Source: Oscillospiraceae bacterium
GTDB taxonomy: Bacteria; Bacillota; Clostridia; Oscillospirales; Acutalibacteraceae
Assembly: GCA_015065685.1 (NCBI GenBank)
Contig: SVPU01000005.1
Span: 43,965 to 107,964 of the forward strand
Direction: 5' to 3'
Length of the DNA: 64,000 bases
Part shown: positions 50,824 through 60,022 of the stretch, piece by piece
Layout of the letters: every line of letters begins with the position of its first letter
How positions within the stretch are numbered: the first letter of the stretch is position 1
The notes under the pieces: model-generated
Told to the model about the DNA's origin: nothing
Database searches by the model: none
Seen by the model: only the letters and a program-made list of their open reading frames with translations
Position numbers and translations under genes: made by a program

Positions 50824-52052
50824 TTTTTGCTTTCCTTAATTATTGAATCTGCAGCACACATAGCGCTCGACCAAGCCCACTGAAGATTAAAACCGCCGCA
50901 GTCGCCATCGATATCAAGAATCTCACCTATAGCATAAAAGCCCTTGTTGGTTTTGCTCATCATTGTTTTATCATCAAACCCAGTTGTATCAAGTCCGCCA
51001 GCAGTTACCTGAGAATTTGAAAAGCCCGTGCTTCCCAAAACCTTAAACTCGAAATTCTTTATAACAGAAGCAAGCTTCTTAACCGCACTTTTATCCAATT
51101 CACTAACTCTTTGGTTTAGCTTGAAGCCTACCGATTTAATTATAACCTGACCCAAGCGTTTATTAAGCATTCCTGTGAAAAATTCTTCCAAAGGTAAATA
51201 ACTCAAATTCTTTACCCTTTCGAGCAGCTTTTCACAAAGTGAATTATAATCGGTATCGGGGATAAGGTCTAATGATATTTTAAAGCTTTTATCCGCCCTT
51301 TGACTTTCTCTTGCAACCTGCAAAACGGGTGGACCCGAAAGACCGTAATCACAAAATAGAGTCTCGCCGATTTCTTGCCTTATAACCTTGCCGTCAGCCT
51401 TTAATGACACTAAAGCATCCACCTTAATTCCTTTGAGCTGTTTAACCAAATCGGTTTCGGTTTTAAGTTGAACAATGGCGGGGGTTGTTTTAACTGTTTT
51501 AAAGCCCGCTTTTTTAAGAATACCGAGCACGCTGCCGTCCGCTCCTAATTTTTCTCCACCCGAAAACAGTCCCGCAGCCACAATAACATTTTTGCACAAG
51601 AAGTTCATATTATTGCAAACCACTTGATAATTTCCACCCGAAACTCTTATATTAGTAACCTTTGTTTCGGTGTTTAAAATAACACCCAATTTCTCTGCCG
51701 CAAAACGCATACAATCAACAACAGAGGCCGCCTGCAAGCAAGCGGGATATCCTTTATCGCCCTCAAAGGTGAAAGGCACGCCAATTTTTTCAAAAAAACG
51801 TTCTACGGAAAAACGGTCATACTTATTTAAGGCATACTCACAAAAGCCGACATTTTCACCATGATAATGCGACAAGGTTATATCCTTATTTGTTATGTTG
51901 CACCTACCGTTTCCCGTTGTGGCAAGCTTCTTACCTACCCTTGCTTGTGATTCCAAGAGCCGCACCGAAAGCTCGGGTGCATTTTGTTTAATAAAAATTG
52001 CGGCGCAGAGTCCTGATGCACCTGCGCCTATAATAATTACATCTGTTACCAT
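50820..52052 (-). CDS. HI0933/BaiN-family flavoprotein (second copy)
   Basis: 410 residues. VIIIGAGASGLCAAIFIK, ATTGNGRCNITN and IGEILDIDGDCGGFNLQWAW mark the HI0933 family, the same family as the gene at 9300-10562 but clearly divergent in sequence. Role unknown. Confidence 0.86.
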   Translation of the reverse strand: MVTDVIIIGAGASGLCAAIFIKQNAPELSVRLLESQARVGKKLATTGNGRCNITNKDITLSHYHGENVGFCEYALNKYDRFSVERFFEKIGVPFTFEGDKGYPACLQAASVVDCMRFAAEKLGVILNTETKVTNIRVSGGNYQVVCNNMNFLCKNVIVAAGLFSGGEKLGADGSVLGILKKAGFKTVKTTPAIVQLKTETDLVKQLKGIKVDALVSLKADGKVIRQEIGETLFCDYGLSGPPVLQVARESQRADKSFKISLDLIPDTDYNSLCEKLLERVKNLSYLPLEEFFTGMLNKRLGQVIIKSVGFKLNQRVSELDKSAVKKLASVIKNFEFKVLGSTGFSNSQVTAGGLDTTGFDDKTMMSKTNKGFYAIGEILDIDGDCGGFNLQWAWSSAMCAADSIIKESKK

Positions 52053-52071
52053 AATTACCCACTAAAATTCA

Positions 52072-52560
52072 TTAGAATGAAAGTTCGATTTTTTTATTAG
52101 TAATCTCATAAGCGCGATATTTAACATCTGCTGTATCAAACATTTTTTTAGATGCTATCACGCTGTCAGAATCGGCATATTTATCGCACATATAAACAAC
52201 TTCTTTAATTCCCGACTGAATAATTGCTTTTGCACATTCGTTGCAAGGGAAAAGGGTTGTGTAAACCGTGCAGCCGCGAACACTGCCCGAAGCACAGTTG
52301 AGAATTGCGTTAAGCTCTGCATGGCAAACATAGAGATATTTTGAATCTAATGCGCTGTCAGTTCTATCCCAAGGGAACACATCATCGCTGCAGCAACGGG
52401 GCATACCGTTATATCCCATTGAAAGAATTCTCTTGTCCTCGTTAACTATACAAGCGCCCACTTGAGTTGATGGGTCCTTACTGCGCATTGCAGAAAGCAT
52501 TGCAACGCCCATAAAATATTCATCCCAGCTTAAATAGTCCTCTCTTTTCAAAGCAATCAC
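52072..52560 (-). CDS. dCMP deaminase (ComEB-like)
   Basis: 162 residues. Zinc/catalytic motifs CHAELNAILN and PCNECAKAI; AMRSKDPSTQVGACIV and MGYNGMPR are typical of deoxycytidylate deaminases. Supplies dUMP, complementing dut for thymidylate synthesis. Between the MFS gene and the flavoproteins. Confidence 0.93.
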   Translation of the reverse strand: MIALKREDYLSWDEYFMGVAMLSAMRSKDPSTQVGACIVNEDKRILSMGYNGMPRCCSDDVFPWDRTDSALDSKYLYVCHAELNAILNCASGSVRGCTVYTTLFPCNECAKAIIQSGIKEVVYMCDKYADSDSVIASKKMFDTADVKYRAYEITNKKIELSF

Positions 52561-52580
52561 CTCTTAAAATAAATATAACT

Positions 52581-53768
52581 CTATTCTTTAGAATTTGCAA
52601 CTTTTATTTTTTTCATTGACATGGCAGTTGTTACTATCATTAAAAGCGGGAACACTGTTGCCACCGCAAATCCCATTTTAAGCCCAAAGCTATCAGCAAC
52701 AATTCCAATAACCCACGGGCCTAAACAACAGCCCGTGTCGCCGCACATTGCAAACACGCTGAACATAACCGAAGAGCCTTCAGAAAAATCTCTGGCGCCA
52801 AGCGAGAGTATTCCCGGCCATGAAATGCTAACCGTGAAACCGCAAAGTGCGCAGAAAATCATTGAAACAAACGCAACATCGCAAATTGCCACAACCAAAT
52901 AGCAAACCGCACACAAAGCACTTAACACAATGAGTGTTTTCTTGAAGTCAATCTTCTCTGAAACCAAAGAATACCACACACGCCCCGTTGCCATAAATAT
53001 AGCAAATGCACAAGGACCTGCAAGGTCGCCTATAACCTTTGAAACGCCAAGGGCTTGCTGCACAAACATTGATGCCCACTCGGCCATTGCAATTTCCGCC
53101 GCTCCCGCACAAAGCATCATAATCATATAAAGCCTGAATTTTCGCATTTTAAAGAGCTTTAAAAACGGAAAGCTTTTGTGATTTTTCTGCGGTTCAATTA
53201 TTGGCGATTTTAAAAACACAAACATATTAACAAACGGAACAACTGCCCATATAAGCGGAATAAACTGCCAATCCTTATATCCGAACAATAAAACAAGCAA
53301 GGTGGTTACAATGATTGTGAAGGCTTGTCCCCAACAGTAAAACGAATGTAAAAATGCCATATTGCCCGACTTATTCTCGGTCGAGAGGGTTTCGATTATT
53401 GGGCTTATGATAACCTCTATCAGTCCGCTTCCAAAAGCATAGACAACAATTGAAAGCATTATTGCAAGATATGTATCGCTCATTAACTTAGGCAACACAC
53501 CCAGCATAACAAGGCCAACCGCCGCCGCGCCCTGACATATAACCGCCGCTCTTTTATACCCGATAACACCAACTATTTTCGGCGTTAACAAATCGGTTAT
53601 CATCTGTGTTACAAAGTTCACAACAATAAGTCTTGCAAGCTTTTCATAGCCAAGGCCATAGACACTTTGAAGAGCGATAAATAAAATCGGAAGAAAGTTG
53701 TTTATAATTGCCTGAACCACATAGCCGATATAGCAGGCAGTTTTTGTTAATCTAAATTTCGAACTCAT
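52581..53768 (-). CDS. MFS transporter
   Basis: 395 residues, 12 predicted membrane helices with a central charged loop (PIIEPQKNHKSFPFLKLFKMRK). Sugar- or drug-type subfamily not resolved; the FYCWGQAF segment early in the helical repeat resembles fucose/glucose permease-like members. Overlaps the upstream HAD gene by 4 bp. Confidence 0.85.
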   Translation of the reverse strand: MSSKFRLTKTACYIGYVVQAIINNFLPILFIALQSVYGLGYEKLARLIVVNFVTQMITDLLTPKIVGVIGYKRAAVICQGAAAVGLVMLGVLPKLMSDTYLAIMLSIVVYAFGSGLIEVIISPIIETLSTENKSGNMAFLHSFYCWGQAFTIIVTTLLVLLFGYKDWQFIPLIWAVVPFVNMFVFLKSPIIEPQKNHKSFPFLKLFKMRKFRLYMIMMLCAGAAEIAMAEWASMFVQQALGVSKVIGDLAGPCAFAIFMATGRVWYSLVSEKIDFKKTLIVLSALCAVCYLVVAICDVAFVSMIFCALCGFTVSISWPGILSLGARDFSEGSSVMFSVFAMCGDTGCCLGPWVIGIVADSFGLKMGFAVATVFPLLMIVTTAMSMKKIKVANSKE

Positions 53769-54424
53769 TTAACCTTTTCACCTATAATATCCAATATTTC
53801 ACTTGGATTGCTCACTATGTATTTAGCGCCGTTTTGCTCAAGCTCTTCTTTTGTTCTAAAGCCCCACAAAACACCAACTCCAATGCAATCCGCATTCACT
53901 GCCACTGCCATATCCATTCCCGAGTCCCCAACAAACAAGCACTCGTTAGGCTTAACCTTTAATTCCTCGATAACCTTAAGCGTTAGTGTGGGATCAGGCT
54001 TTGCGGGAAATCCCTCTTGCTTTCCGCAAACGATATTAAACCTTTGGCCGAAAAGCTTATCTACAACTGCTTCTGCCATAGGTTGCGCCTTATTGGAAAT
54101 TACCGCGGTTTTTATGCCCGACTTTGAAATTTCGCCGAGCAATGCTTCAATTCCGTCGTAAACCACAGTCTCATCCACAAAATGCTTTGCATAATGCGAA
54201 AGAAAAAGCTCTAAAACTTCTTTTTGAGTTTTGTCATCTCTCTTGTTGTCTGGCAACACCCGTTCAATAAGCTTTGGCATACCGTCGCCCACAAAATATT
54301 TATATTTCTCGGTTTCGTGAGTTGGGAAACCGAACTCATTCAAAGCATAGTTTGTGCTGTTGGCCAAGTCACAAAGTGAATTAACCAAAGTTCCGTCTAA
54401 ATCGAACAAAACCGCTTTAATCAT
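53765..54424 (-). CDS. HAD hydrolase, phosphoglycolate-phosphatase-like
   Basis: 219 residues. Motif I LFDLDGTLVNS, motif II AVISNKA, Lys in CGKQEGFPAKPDP, motif IV FVGDSGMDMAVAVNA. Gph/PGP-type cap. First gene of a seven-gene unit reading HAD, MFS, dCMP deaminase, two flavoproteins, chromate-transporter pair. Confidence 0.88.
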   Translation of the reverse strand: MIKAVLFDLDGTLVNSLCDLANSTNYALNEFGFPTHETEKYKYFVGDGMPKLIERVLPDNKRDDKTQKEVLELFLSHYAKHFVDETVVYDGIEALLGEISKSGIKTAVISNKAQPMAEAVVDKLFGQRFNIVCGKQEGFPAKPDPTLTLKVIEELKVKPNECLFVGDSGMDMAVAVNADCIGVGVLWGFRTKEELEQNGAKYIVSNPSEILDIIGEKVK

Positions 54425-54448
54425 TCAATCATCACATACCTTATTATA

Positions 54449-54478
54449 CAAAAATCCCCTGAACAAAAAGTTCAGGGT
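54449..54478 (-). terminator. Terminator after rpmB
   Basis: CCCTGAAC / GTTCAGGG stem with an AAAAA loop, followed by TTTTT on the minus strand. Confidence 0.85.
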
Positions 54479-54508
54479 TTATTTTGCAAGAAATATTTCG
54501 ATTTAAAA

Positions 54509-54697
54509 TCAGATAGCTCTGGTTACCTTACCTGAACGTAAGCAACGGGTGCAAACATTGATACGGCGGGGCGAACCGTTAACGATTGCCTTAACCTTTT
54601 TAACATTGGGCTTCCAGGTTCTGTTTGTTCTTCTATGAGAGTGAGAAACCTTTATACCGAAAGCAATTTCTTTACTGCAGATATCACATTTAGCCAT
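54509..54697 (-). CDS. rpmB: 50S ribosomal protein L28
   Basis: 62 residues from ATG 54697, which follows GGAGG. CDIC (4-7) and CTRCLRSGK form the zinc-binding type; KVSHSHRRTNRTWKPNVK is characteristic. An open extension upstream crosses the promoter and is not coding. A hairpin GGTTGAAA/TTTCAACC (54724-54741) sits in its leader. Confidence 0.96.
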   Translation of the reverse strand: MAKCDICSKEIAFGIKVSHSHRRTNRTWKPNVKKVKAIVNGSPRRINVCTRCLRSGKVTRAI

Positions 54698-54755
54698 GGT
54701 CTGCACCTCCTTCTTTAGAAAGGGTTGAAAACTTTCAACCGAAATAGCAAAAACT

Positions 54756-54784
54756 ATAATACCATACAATATGACAAAAATCAA
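54756..54784 (-). promoter_or_regulatory. Promoter of rpmB
   Basis: Minus strand -35 TTGATT (54779-54784), 17-bp spacer, -10 TATTAT (54756-54761). Confidence 0.75.
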
Positions 54785-54830
54785 GTATTTTTTTTAATAT
54801 TTAATATTTTTATAAAACCCGCTCGAAATA

Positions 54831-56429
54831 TCACTTAACCTCGGTTCCAACGTTTTCATAAATATTATCTTTTATAGTTACATTTTGCGAACATTTAAGG
54901 CGAATTGCGGTATTTTCGTTTCTGAAAATATTGTTTTCAATAACGATATTTCCGTTATAAGGGCGGTCTGACAAAGCCACATACGCACTCTGCACGGATA
55001 TTGCAGCATCGTGGATTGCGTTATCGCCGTTTGGCGCAGAAGCATTTTTATGAACCCAGGTTGAATTATTAAATTCACTGTTTCTGATTATAACATTTCG
55101 CGCGAAAACACCTTCGCCTCTGTCAATGGGTCCTAAGCAAATATCATCATAGGTATTGTTACCGAATCTGCAGTTTTCAACTAAAAGATTATGGTTTTGA
55201 TATAATATCGCCGTTCCGCAGTTACCTTCAATTGTTACATTGCGGAACACCGCCTCATCGAAAAGCCAACCACCGGGTGTAACAAAGCTTCCAACCGCTG
55301 TTTCTTTTGGAACTTCCCTTTCCAAATTTATCACAACAACTTGGTTTTCGGCATCCTCCTTGCTATCAACAATTTGGTTTTCCTGTGGCTCCTCGCCATC
55401 CCACACGATTAGCTTTTGACCCGCATTTGCAGGGTTTCTAGCTTCTTCGAAGCACTCTGCCGTGATTTGTTTTCTATCTTCTGAAATTGCTGTAACCTTT
55501 GCAAATCCCGAACGAACATTAAATGGATCCCAACGAACGCCCTTTATATAAACATCCTCTGCAATGAATTTGCCCGAATTGCAGCAAAGCCAGAAAGCAT
55601 CTCGCGAACAAACAGCCAAGGAATTGCCCTCTGGCTTTACAGTTACGCGTTTCATTGATATATTTTCGCTATAGGTTATAACTCCAACCGGACCGTTACA
55701 GCTATTTATTCTAAGATTTTCTAATACCAAATTATTTGTATTAAAAACACGAATAATGTTACAGCTTTGATAATTTCCTATCATAACATTGAAATGCCAA
55801 GAAAGTCCATCTCCAACATTAACTCTGTCCGAAAAGTCCATATTTGCAATAGCATATGTTCTCTCATTAGCGCCATCTACATGGTGGAAGGTGTTGAGAA
55901 ATTTTGAATGGTCAACACCAATGGTTATTGGCAACACGTGAAGAAGCTCTTTTGTTTTTAAATCCCACGCATTTGCGGAATAACACTTCATTCCTTCAAA
56001 ATGGCTGAGTCCCTCAAGTACCTCAACCGTAACGGTATCATTTTCTCTGTCAACAGAAATAATCTTTCCCGCGCTATTACCGCGCTGAGTATAATCAAAC
56101 ACTAAATTCTCGATTTTAATGTTTTGGGAATTTTCCATTCTTATGTGGTCTTTTATAGGCACATCGTTACCGAGTGTACGGTTGAATTCCAATAATGTGG
56201 CAGGGTTGCCCTCGCTATCGGTCGCACCCGAAACCGTGAGATTATACACATTCTTCAAATCAATGATTGCATCCTCTTCAGACTCACAAATATAATATTT
56301 TCCCGCTTCGAATATCACCTGTGCAGAATCGAATTTTATTGCATCCTCAATAGCTTGTTTAATGGCGGGGCCGTGGTCCTTATTGTCGCCAGGTGTGATA
56401 CCATAATCTGCTACATATACTTTTTTCAT
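54831..56429 (-). CDS. Right-handed parallel beta-helix protein
   Basis: 532 residues, no signal peptide. Pectate-lyase-3-like N-terminus (DYGITPGDNKDHGPAIKQAI), helix coils such as NLVLENLRINSC, NVTIEGNCGTAIL, NVIIRNSEFNN, NIVIENNIFRNENTAI, and a ~100-residue insertion (about 300-380). Same architecture as the protein at 15631-17253 (GH110-like), low sequence identity by eye. It is 18 bp downstream of the FAD-dependent oxidoreductase, so the two probably act on the same carbohydrate. Enzymatic activity is inferred. Confidence 0.74.
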   Translation of the reverse strand: MKKVYVADYGITPGDNKDHGPAIKQAIEDAIKFDSAQVIFEAGKYYICESEEDAIIDLKNVYNLTVSGATDSEGNPATLLEFNRTLGNDVPIKDHIRMENSQNIKIENLVFDYTQRGNSAGKIISVDRENDTVTVEVLEGLSHFEGMKCYSANAWDLKTKELLHVLPITIGVDHSKFLNTFHHVDGANERTYAIANMDFSDRVNVGDGLSWHFNVMIGNYQSCNIIRVFNTNNLVLENLRINSCNGPVGVITYSENISMKRVTVKPEGNSLAVCSRDAFWLCCNSGKFIAEDVYIKGVRWDPFNVRSGFAKVTAISEDRKQITAECFEEARNPANAGQKLIVWDGEEPQENQIVDSKEDAENQVVVINLEREVPKETAVGSFVTPGGWLFDEAVFRNVTIEGNCGTAILYQNHNLLVENCRFGNNTYDDICLGPIDRGEGVFARNVIIRNSEFNNSTWVHKNASAPNGDNAIHDAAISVQSAYVALSDRPYNGNIVIENNIFRNENTAIRLKCSQNVTIKDNIYENVGTEVK

Positions 56430-56447
56430 AATATTCCCCCTTTTATA

Positions 56448-58214
56448 TTACTTCACATAAGCACTGATTCCAAATACCTTTGGAAGCTTCACGCCGTGTG
56501 TAGAAATAATGCTCATTTTAATATTATCGCACAAAATATCTTCTGGCAGTTCTATTCTGCATCTTCTTTGGTAGTTATTGTTTATAACCTGAGAGTGCAC
56601 GGTCTCGCCATTTCTTATAAATTCAAGCTTAAAATCAGATACCAAGGAAGAAGGTGTGGTTTTTTCCATACTGTTCAGTTGTGTATCGCTTATGGATATA
56701 GTAATCTGTTTTGAAAGGTTAGAATCGAATATACACTGCACAGCGGAAATGCTAGCCTCCTCTTTAAGCTCAAGGTTCAGCCACATATCCTCCTCATTTT
56801 CGGGCTGCCAACAGTTTTGAACATCGCCCACTATTCTATCAATACCGTTGGTTACATTTTCGGGCTCGGCACCATGCATATAACTTGATGCGGTAGCCTT
56901 AGCATAACGAGCTACATCCTTATCATTTTCCTTCTTTATACCGGGCAAGTAACAGTCAAGGTCTAATAAGCGCTGTTGAAGAGTTTTAATATCCTCGCCC
57001 ACTTCTCTCGGGCTAATATCCTTCTTCGCCGCCATTGAAGCTGCTATTCCAACCGCTTCTCCGCCCACGGCACAGGTTGCCATAACGCGAGTAGATGCAA
57101 AAGCCATATGCGAACAGCTTATGTTTCTGCCCGCCATCATCAGATTATCGATATTGCGCGAATAATAACAACGATAAGGAATAGCATAAACATCCTTAAG
57201 ATGCAAATAAACAGTTGCTTCATCACTTAAGCTTGCAAATCCATCAACCACATGAACATCCATCGGCCATCCGCCATATGCAACCGTATCATCAAAACGC
57301 GCACCTGCAAAGCAATCCTGTTCTTTTAAAACATAATCGCCCAAAACACGCCTTGATTCGCGTTTGCCGGGCAAGAAGCCTACCCAATCAAGCTCCATAT
57401 TCTCTGCACCGTGGTCTCCGCCATTCTTTATATGGTCCCAAACACCATATAATGATTTCAGCAATTCATCGCGAAGCTCTTCCGCATCATCGATAGTGCT
57501 CAAGTTCGAGCCGCCAAGCTCTATCCACCAATAACCCGAGGTGAGTTCCTTGTGATCGCGGCGGCACAAATCCTCTTCGGTATATTTTTTTGCCCAATCA
57601 GGACAAATAAAAGGCACAGGGTGGCCTTTATCGGTAGCGTGGAACATAAGTGAGTTGCCCATTGTATAATGGTCGCTAACATCGGGAGCATATTTTTCAC
57701 CGTAAACATCCTTGCCTTCTCTGCCAATAACAGTGTCCGCTCCAGCTAAATCGGCCAGCATACCATCTCCCGTGGCATCAATGAAAATTTTCGCACTTAT
57801 GATAAACTCTTTTTCGGTGTTCATCTGCTGAACTTTAATTTGTGTTACCTTGCCGTTTTCACACTCAGCGCTATACATATATGAATTAAGATGCAGTGTT
57901 AAATTTTCTTGAAAAGCCGCCTTTTCCCAAAGAATTGCATCGAAAATTGCATAGCTGCTCTCAGGATTTCTGTGTTTATGCTCTAACTGTATCTCCTCAA
58001 TAATACCCGTTTCTCTGGCATTTGGTCTGCTTGAATGATGGTCGGCGCCGCAGATGTGCATTCTGATTTCAGAACTCGCATTTCCGCCCAAAACAGGTCG
58101 GTTATGTATAAGCACGGTATTTGCGCCCTCTCTTGCAGAGGCAATCGCCGCAACCATGCCCGACATTCCGCCGCCAACAACTACAACATCATAATTTTCA
58201 AAAATTCTTTTCAT
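56448..58214 (-). CDS. FAD-dependent oxidoreductase with C-terminal discoidin-like domain
   Basis: 588 residues from ATG 58214 after AAAGGTGA. The N-terminal ~430 residues match the FAD_oxidored (PF12831) pattern: YDVVVVGGGMSGMVAAIASA, PVLGGNASSEIRMHICGA, IFIDATGDGMLADLAGA and LMMAGRNISCSH. From about 435, ATASSYMHGAEPENVTNGID and MWLNLELKEEASISAVQCIFD indicate an F5/8-type C (galactose-binding-like) domain. No signal peptide. Paired with the beta-helix gene downstream; a sugar- or polysaccharide-oxidising role is inference. Confidence 0.82.
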   Translation of the reverse strand: MKRIFENYDVVVVGGGMSGMVAAIASAREGANTVLIHNRPVLGGNASSEIRMHICGADHHSSRPNARETGIIEEIQLEHKHRNPESSYAIFDAILWEKAAFQENLTLHLNSYMYSAECENGKVTQIKVQQMNTEKEFIISAKIFIDATGDGMLADLAGADTVIGREGKDVYGEKYAPDVSDHYTMGNSLMFHATDKGHPVPFICPDWAKKYTEEDLCRRDHKELTSGYWWIELGGSNLSTIDDAEELRDELLKSLYGVWDHIKNGGDHGAENMELDWVGFLPGKRESRRVLGDYVLKEQDCFAGARFDDTVAYGGWPMDVHVVDGFASLSDEATVYLHLKDVYAIPYRCYYSRNIDNLMMAGRNISCSHMAFASTRVMATCAVGGEAVGIAASMAAKKDISPREVGEDIKTLQQRLLDLDCYLPGIKKENDKDVARYAKATASSYMHGAEPENVTNGIDRIVGDVQNCWQPENEEDMWLNLELKEEASISAVQCIFDSNLSKQITISISDTQLNSMEKTTPSSLVSDFKLEFIRNGETVHSQVINNNYQRRCRIELPEDILCDNIKMSIISTHGVKLPKVFGISAYVK

Positions 58215-58337
58215 TGTTTTCACCTTTATTTGCAGAATGATCTAATGGTTTTTATAATTTGATGGTAACACAAATTATAAAACGCAGTCAACGATTGTGC
58301 CCATAAATGTAACAAAATCAAAGTAAGTGTTTATAAA

Positions 58338-58376
58338 ATCAAAATAAAACCCTTGGTATCTACCAAGGGTTTTAAA
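58338..58376 (-). terminator. Terminator of the gpsA operon
   Basis: AAAACCCTTGG / CCAAGGGTTTT stem with TATCTA loop; T-rich tail on the minus strand. Confidence 0.86.
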
Positions 58377-58388
58377 AGTTTCTGTTTT

Positions 58389-59372
58389 TTAACGCTCTTT
58401 TCTGTTAGGTCTTTTCATTAAATTACTAACTATTTCGTTAACATCGGCATTTTCATAAAGTGCCTTATAGCACTCTTCAATAATCGGGAGTTCTACATTA
58501 TATTTTTTTGAAAGAGAATATGCCATCTCAGCAGCATAATAGCCTTCAACCGTGCCAACCTCTCTTAGCGCGGTTTCAACACTTGTTCCCTTTCCTATTT
58601 TATATCCAAATCTGTTATTGCGGCTATGCGCCGAAGTGCAAGTAACCACAAGGTCGCCAATTCCCGTAAGACCCGCAAAGGTATATTCCTTAGCACCCAT
58701 ACACACACCGAGTCTTGCCATTTCTGCGAGACCTCTTGTTATAAGAGCCGCCTTTGTGTTATCCCCAAGACCTACACCGTCGCAAAATCCTGCGGCGATT
58801 GCAATAACGTTTTTAAGCGCGCCGCCGAGTTCTGCGCCGATTATATCGCCTGAAGTGTAAATTCTCAAAGTTTCACTCGATAAAATGCTCTGTACCGCTT
58901 CTGCCGCGGCCTGAGAACTTGATGCCGCCACGATTGAGGTTGGAATATTTCTTGCAACCTCTTCCGCGTGAGAAGGGCCTGTGAGAGCCACAACCGGACT
59001 TGTGGGCAATACTTCCTTTATCACTTGTGACAATCTTTTAAGACTTTCCTTTTCAAAACCTTTTGAAACATTAACAATTATACCAAAATCTTTAAAAGCG
59101 CTCAGCTTTTCTGCAACCTCTCGAACAGCCGTTGAGGGTGTTGCAATAATCGTTAATGTATCACCTTCAACAACCGATAAATCATCGGTTATTTTAATAC
59201 CCTCGGGTAAATATACATCCTTTAAAAGTCTTTCATTAGTGCGTTCGCGTGTGAGCAACTCAACTTCTTCTTTAAAAGGCGACCAAAGAGCAACCTCGCA
59301 ACCGCCCTTAAAAGCAGATATAGCCAAAGCCATACCCCATCCGCCTGAGCCTAAAACTGTTACCTTTGACAT
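58389..59372 (-). CDS. gpsA: Glycerol-3-phosphate dehydrogenase [NAD(P)+]
   Basis: 327 residues. Makes sn-glycerol-3-phosphate for phospholipids. VLGSGGWGMALA, ALTGPSHAEEVA, GAELGGALKNVIAIAAG and GLTGIGDLVVTCTS are diagnostic. Start overlaps the plsY stop by one base (TAATG). Confidence 0.96.
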   Translation of the reverse strand: MSKVTVLGSGGWGMALAISAFKGGCEVALWSPFKEEVELLTRERTNERLLKDVYLPEGIKITDDLSVVEGDTLTIIATPSTAVREVAEKLSAFKDFGIIVNVSKGFEKESLKRLSQVIKEVLPTSPVVALTGPSHAEEVARNIPTSIVAASSSQAAAEAVQSILSSETLRIYTSGDIIGAELGGALKNVIAIAAGFCDGVGLGDNTKAALITRGLAEMARLGVCMGAKEYTFAGLTGIGDLVVTCTSAHSRNNRFGYKIGKGTSVETALREVGTVEGYYAAEMAYSLSKKYNVELPIIEECYKALYENADVNEIVSNLMKRPNRKER

Positions 59373-60022
59373 TATTTTTTACCTCTGCTTCCGATTTTGG
59401 ATTCTGTTCCCTCAATTAACCTCTTAATATTATCCTTGTGCTTAAACACAACAATAAAGCCCATCAATAAGGTGAGAATAATTTGTGGCACAATTGATGC
59501 CGAATCGTTATAAAACACTATTGCTCCCACAACAACCACAAGAGTAGCTAAGAGCGAGGATAATGAAACTATTTTTGTTATAGCTAAGGAAATAGCAAAA
59601 ATCACAAGACCCGAAATAATTGCAACGGGAGAACAAACTGCAAAAATACCAACACTTGTTGCTACGCCTTTTCCACCTTTGAAGCCAAAAAATATTGGCA
59701 AAACATGGCCTATCATACAAGCAAGACCACACAAATAGGCACCGTATACAGGGTTTGCCCAGTTATCACCATTATTAACGAAAATATATTCAAAAAACTT
59801 ATAGCCGATACTCACAGCAACAAAGCCTTTAAGCGCGTCAAATATGAATGTGAGCAGCCCAGGTATAATGCCTGCACTTCTCAAAACATTGGTAGCGCCC
59901 GCGTTACCACTGCCCATTTTCCTTACATCTCTCTTAAGAAAAATTTCAGTGAAAATAACAGCAAAATTAATGCTTCCTATTAAATAAGCGGCTATAACAG
60001 TTATAATTGCAGTGAATATCAT
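59372..60022 (-). CDS. plsY: Glycerol-3-phosphate acyltransferase
   Basis: 216 residues, integral membrane, five or more helices. Motifs RKMGSGNAGATNVLRSAG, GHVLPIFFGFKGGKGVATS. Uses acyl-phosphate to acylate the product of GpsA, its operon neighbour. Overlaps der by one base. Confidence 0.95.
   Translation of the reverse strand: MIFTAIITVIAAYLIGSINFAVIFTEIFLKRDVRKMGSGNAGATNVLRSAGIIPGLLTFIFDALKGFVAVSIGYKFFEYIFVNNGDNWANPVYGAYLCGLACMIGHVLPIFFGFKGGKGVATSVGIFAVCSPVAIISGLVIFAISLAITKIVSLSSLLATLVVVVGAIVFYNDSASIVPQIILTLLMGFIVVFKHKDNIKRLIEGTESKIGSRGKK

Noticed and set aside
54724..54741. Hairpin in the rpmB leader as a terminator
   Set aside because: GGTTGAAA/TTTCAACC is not followed by a T-run on the minus strand and lies between the promoter and the ribosome binding site; more likely a simple leader structure.
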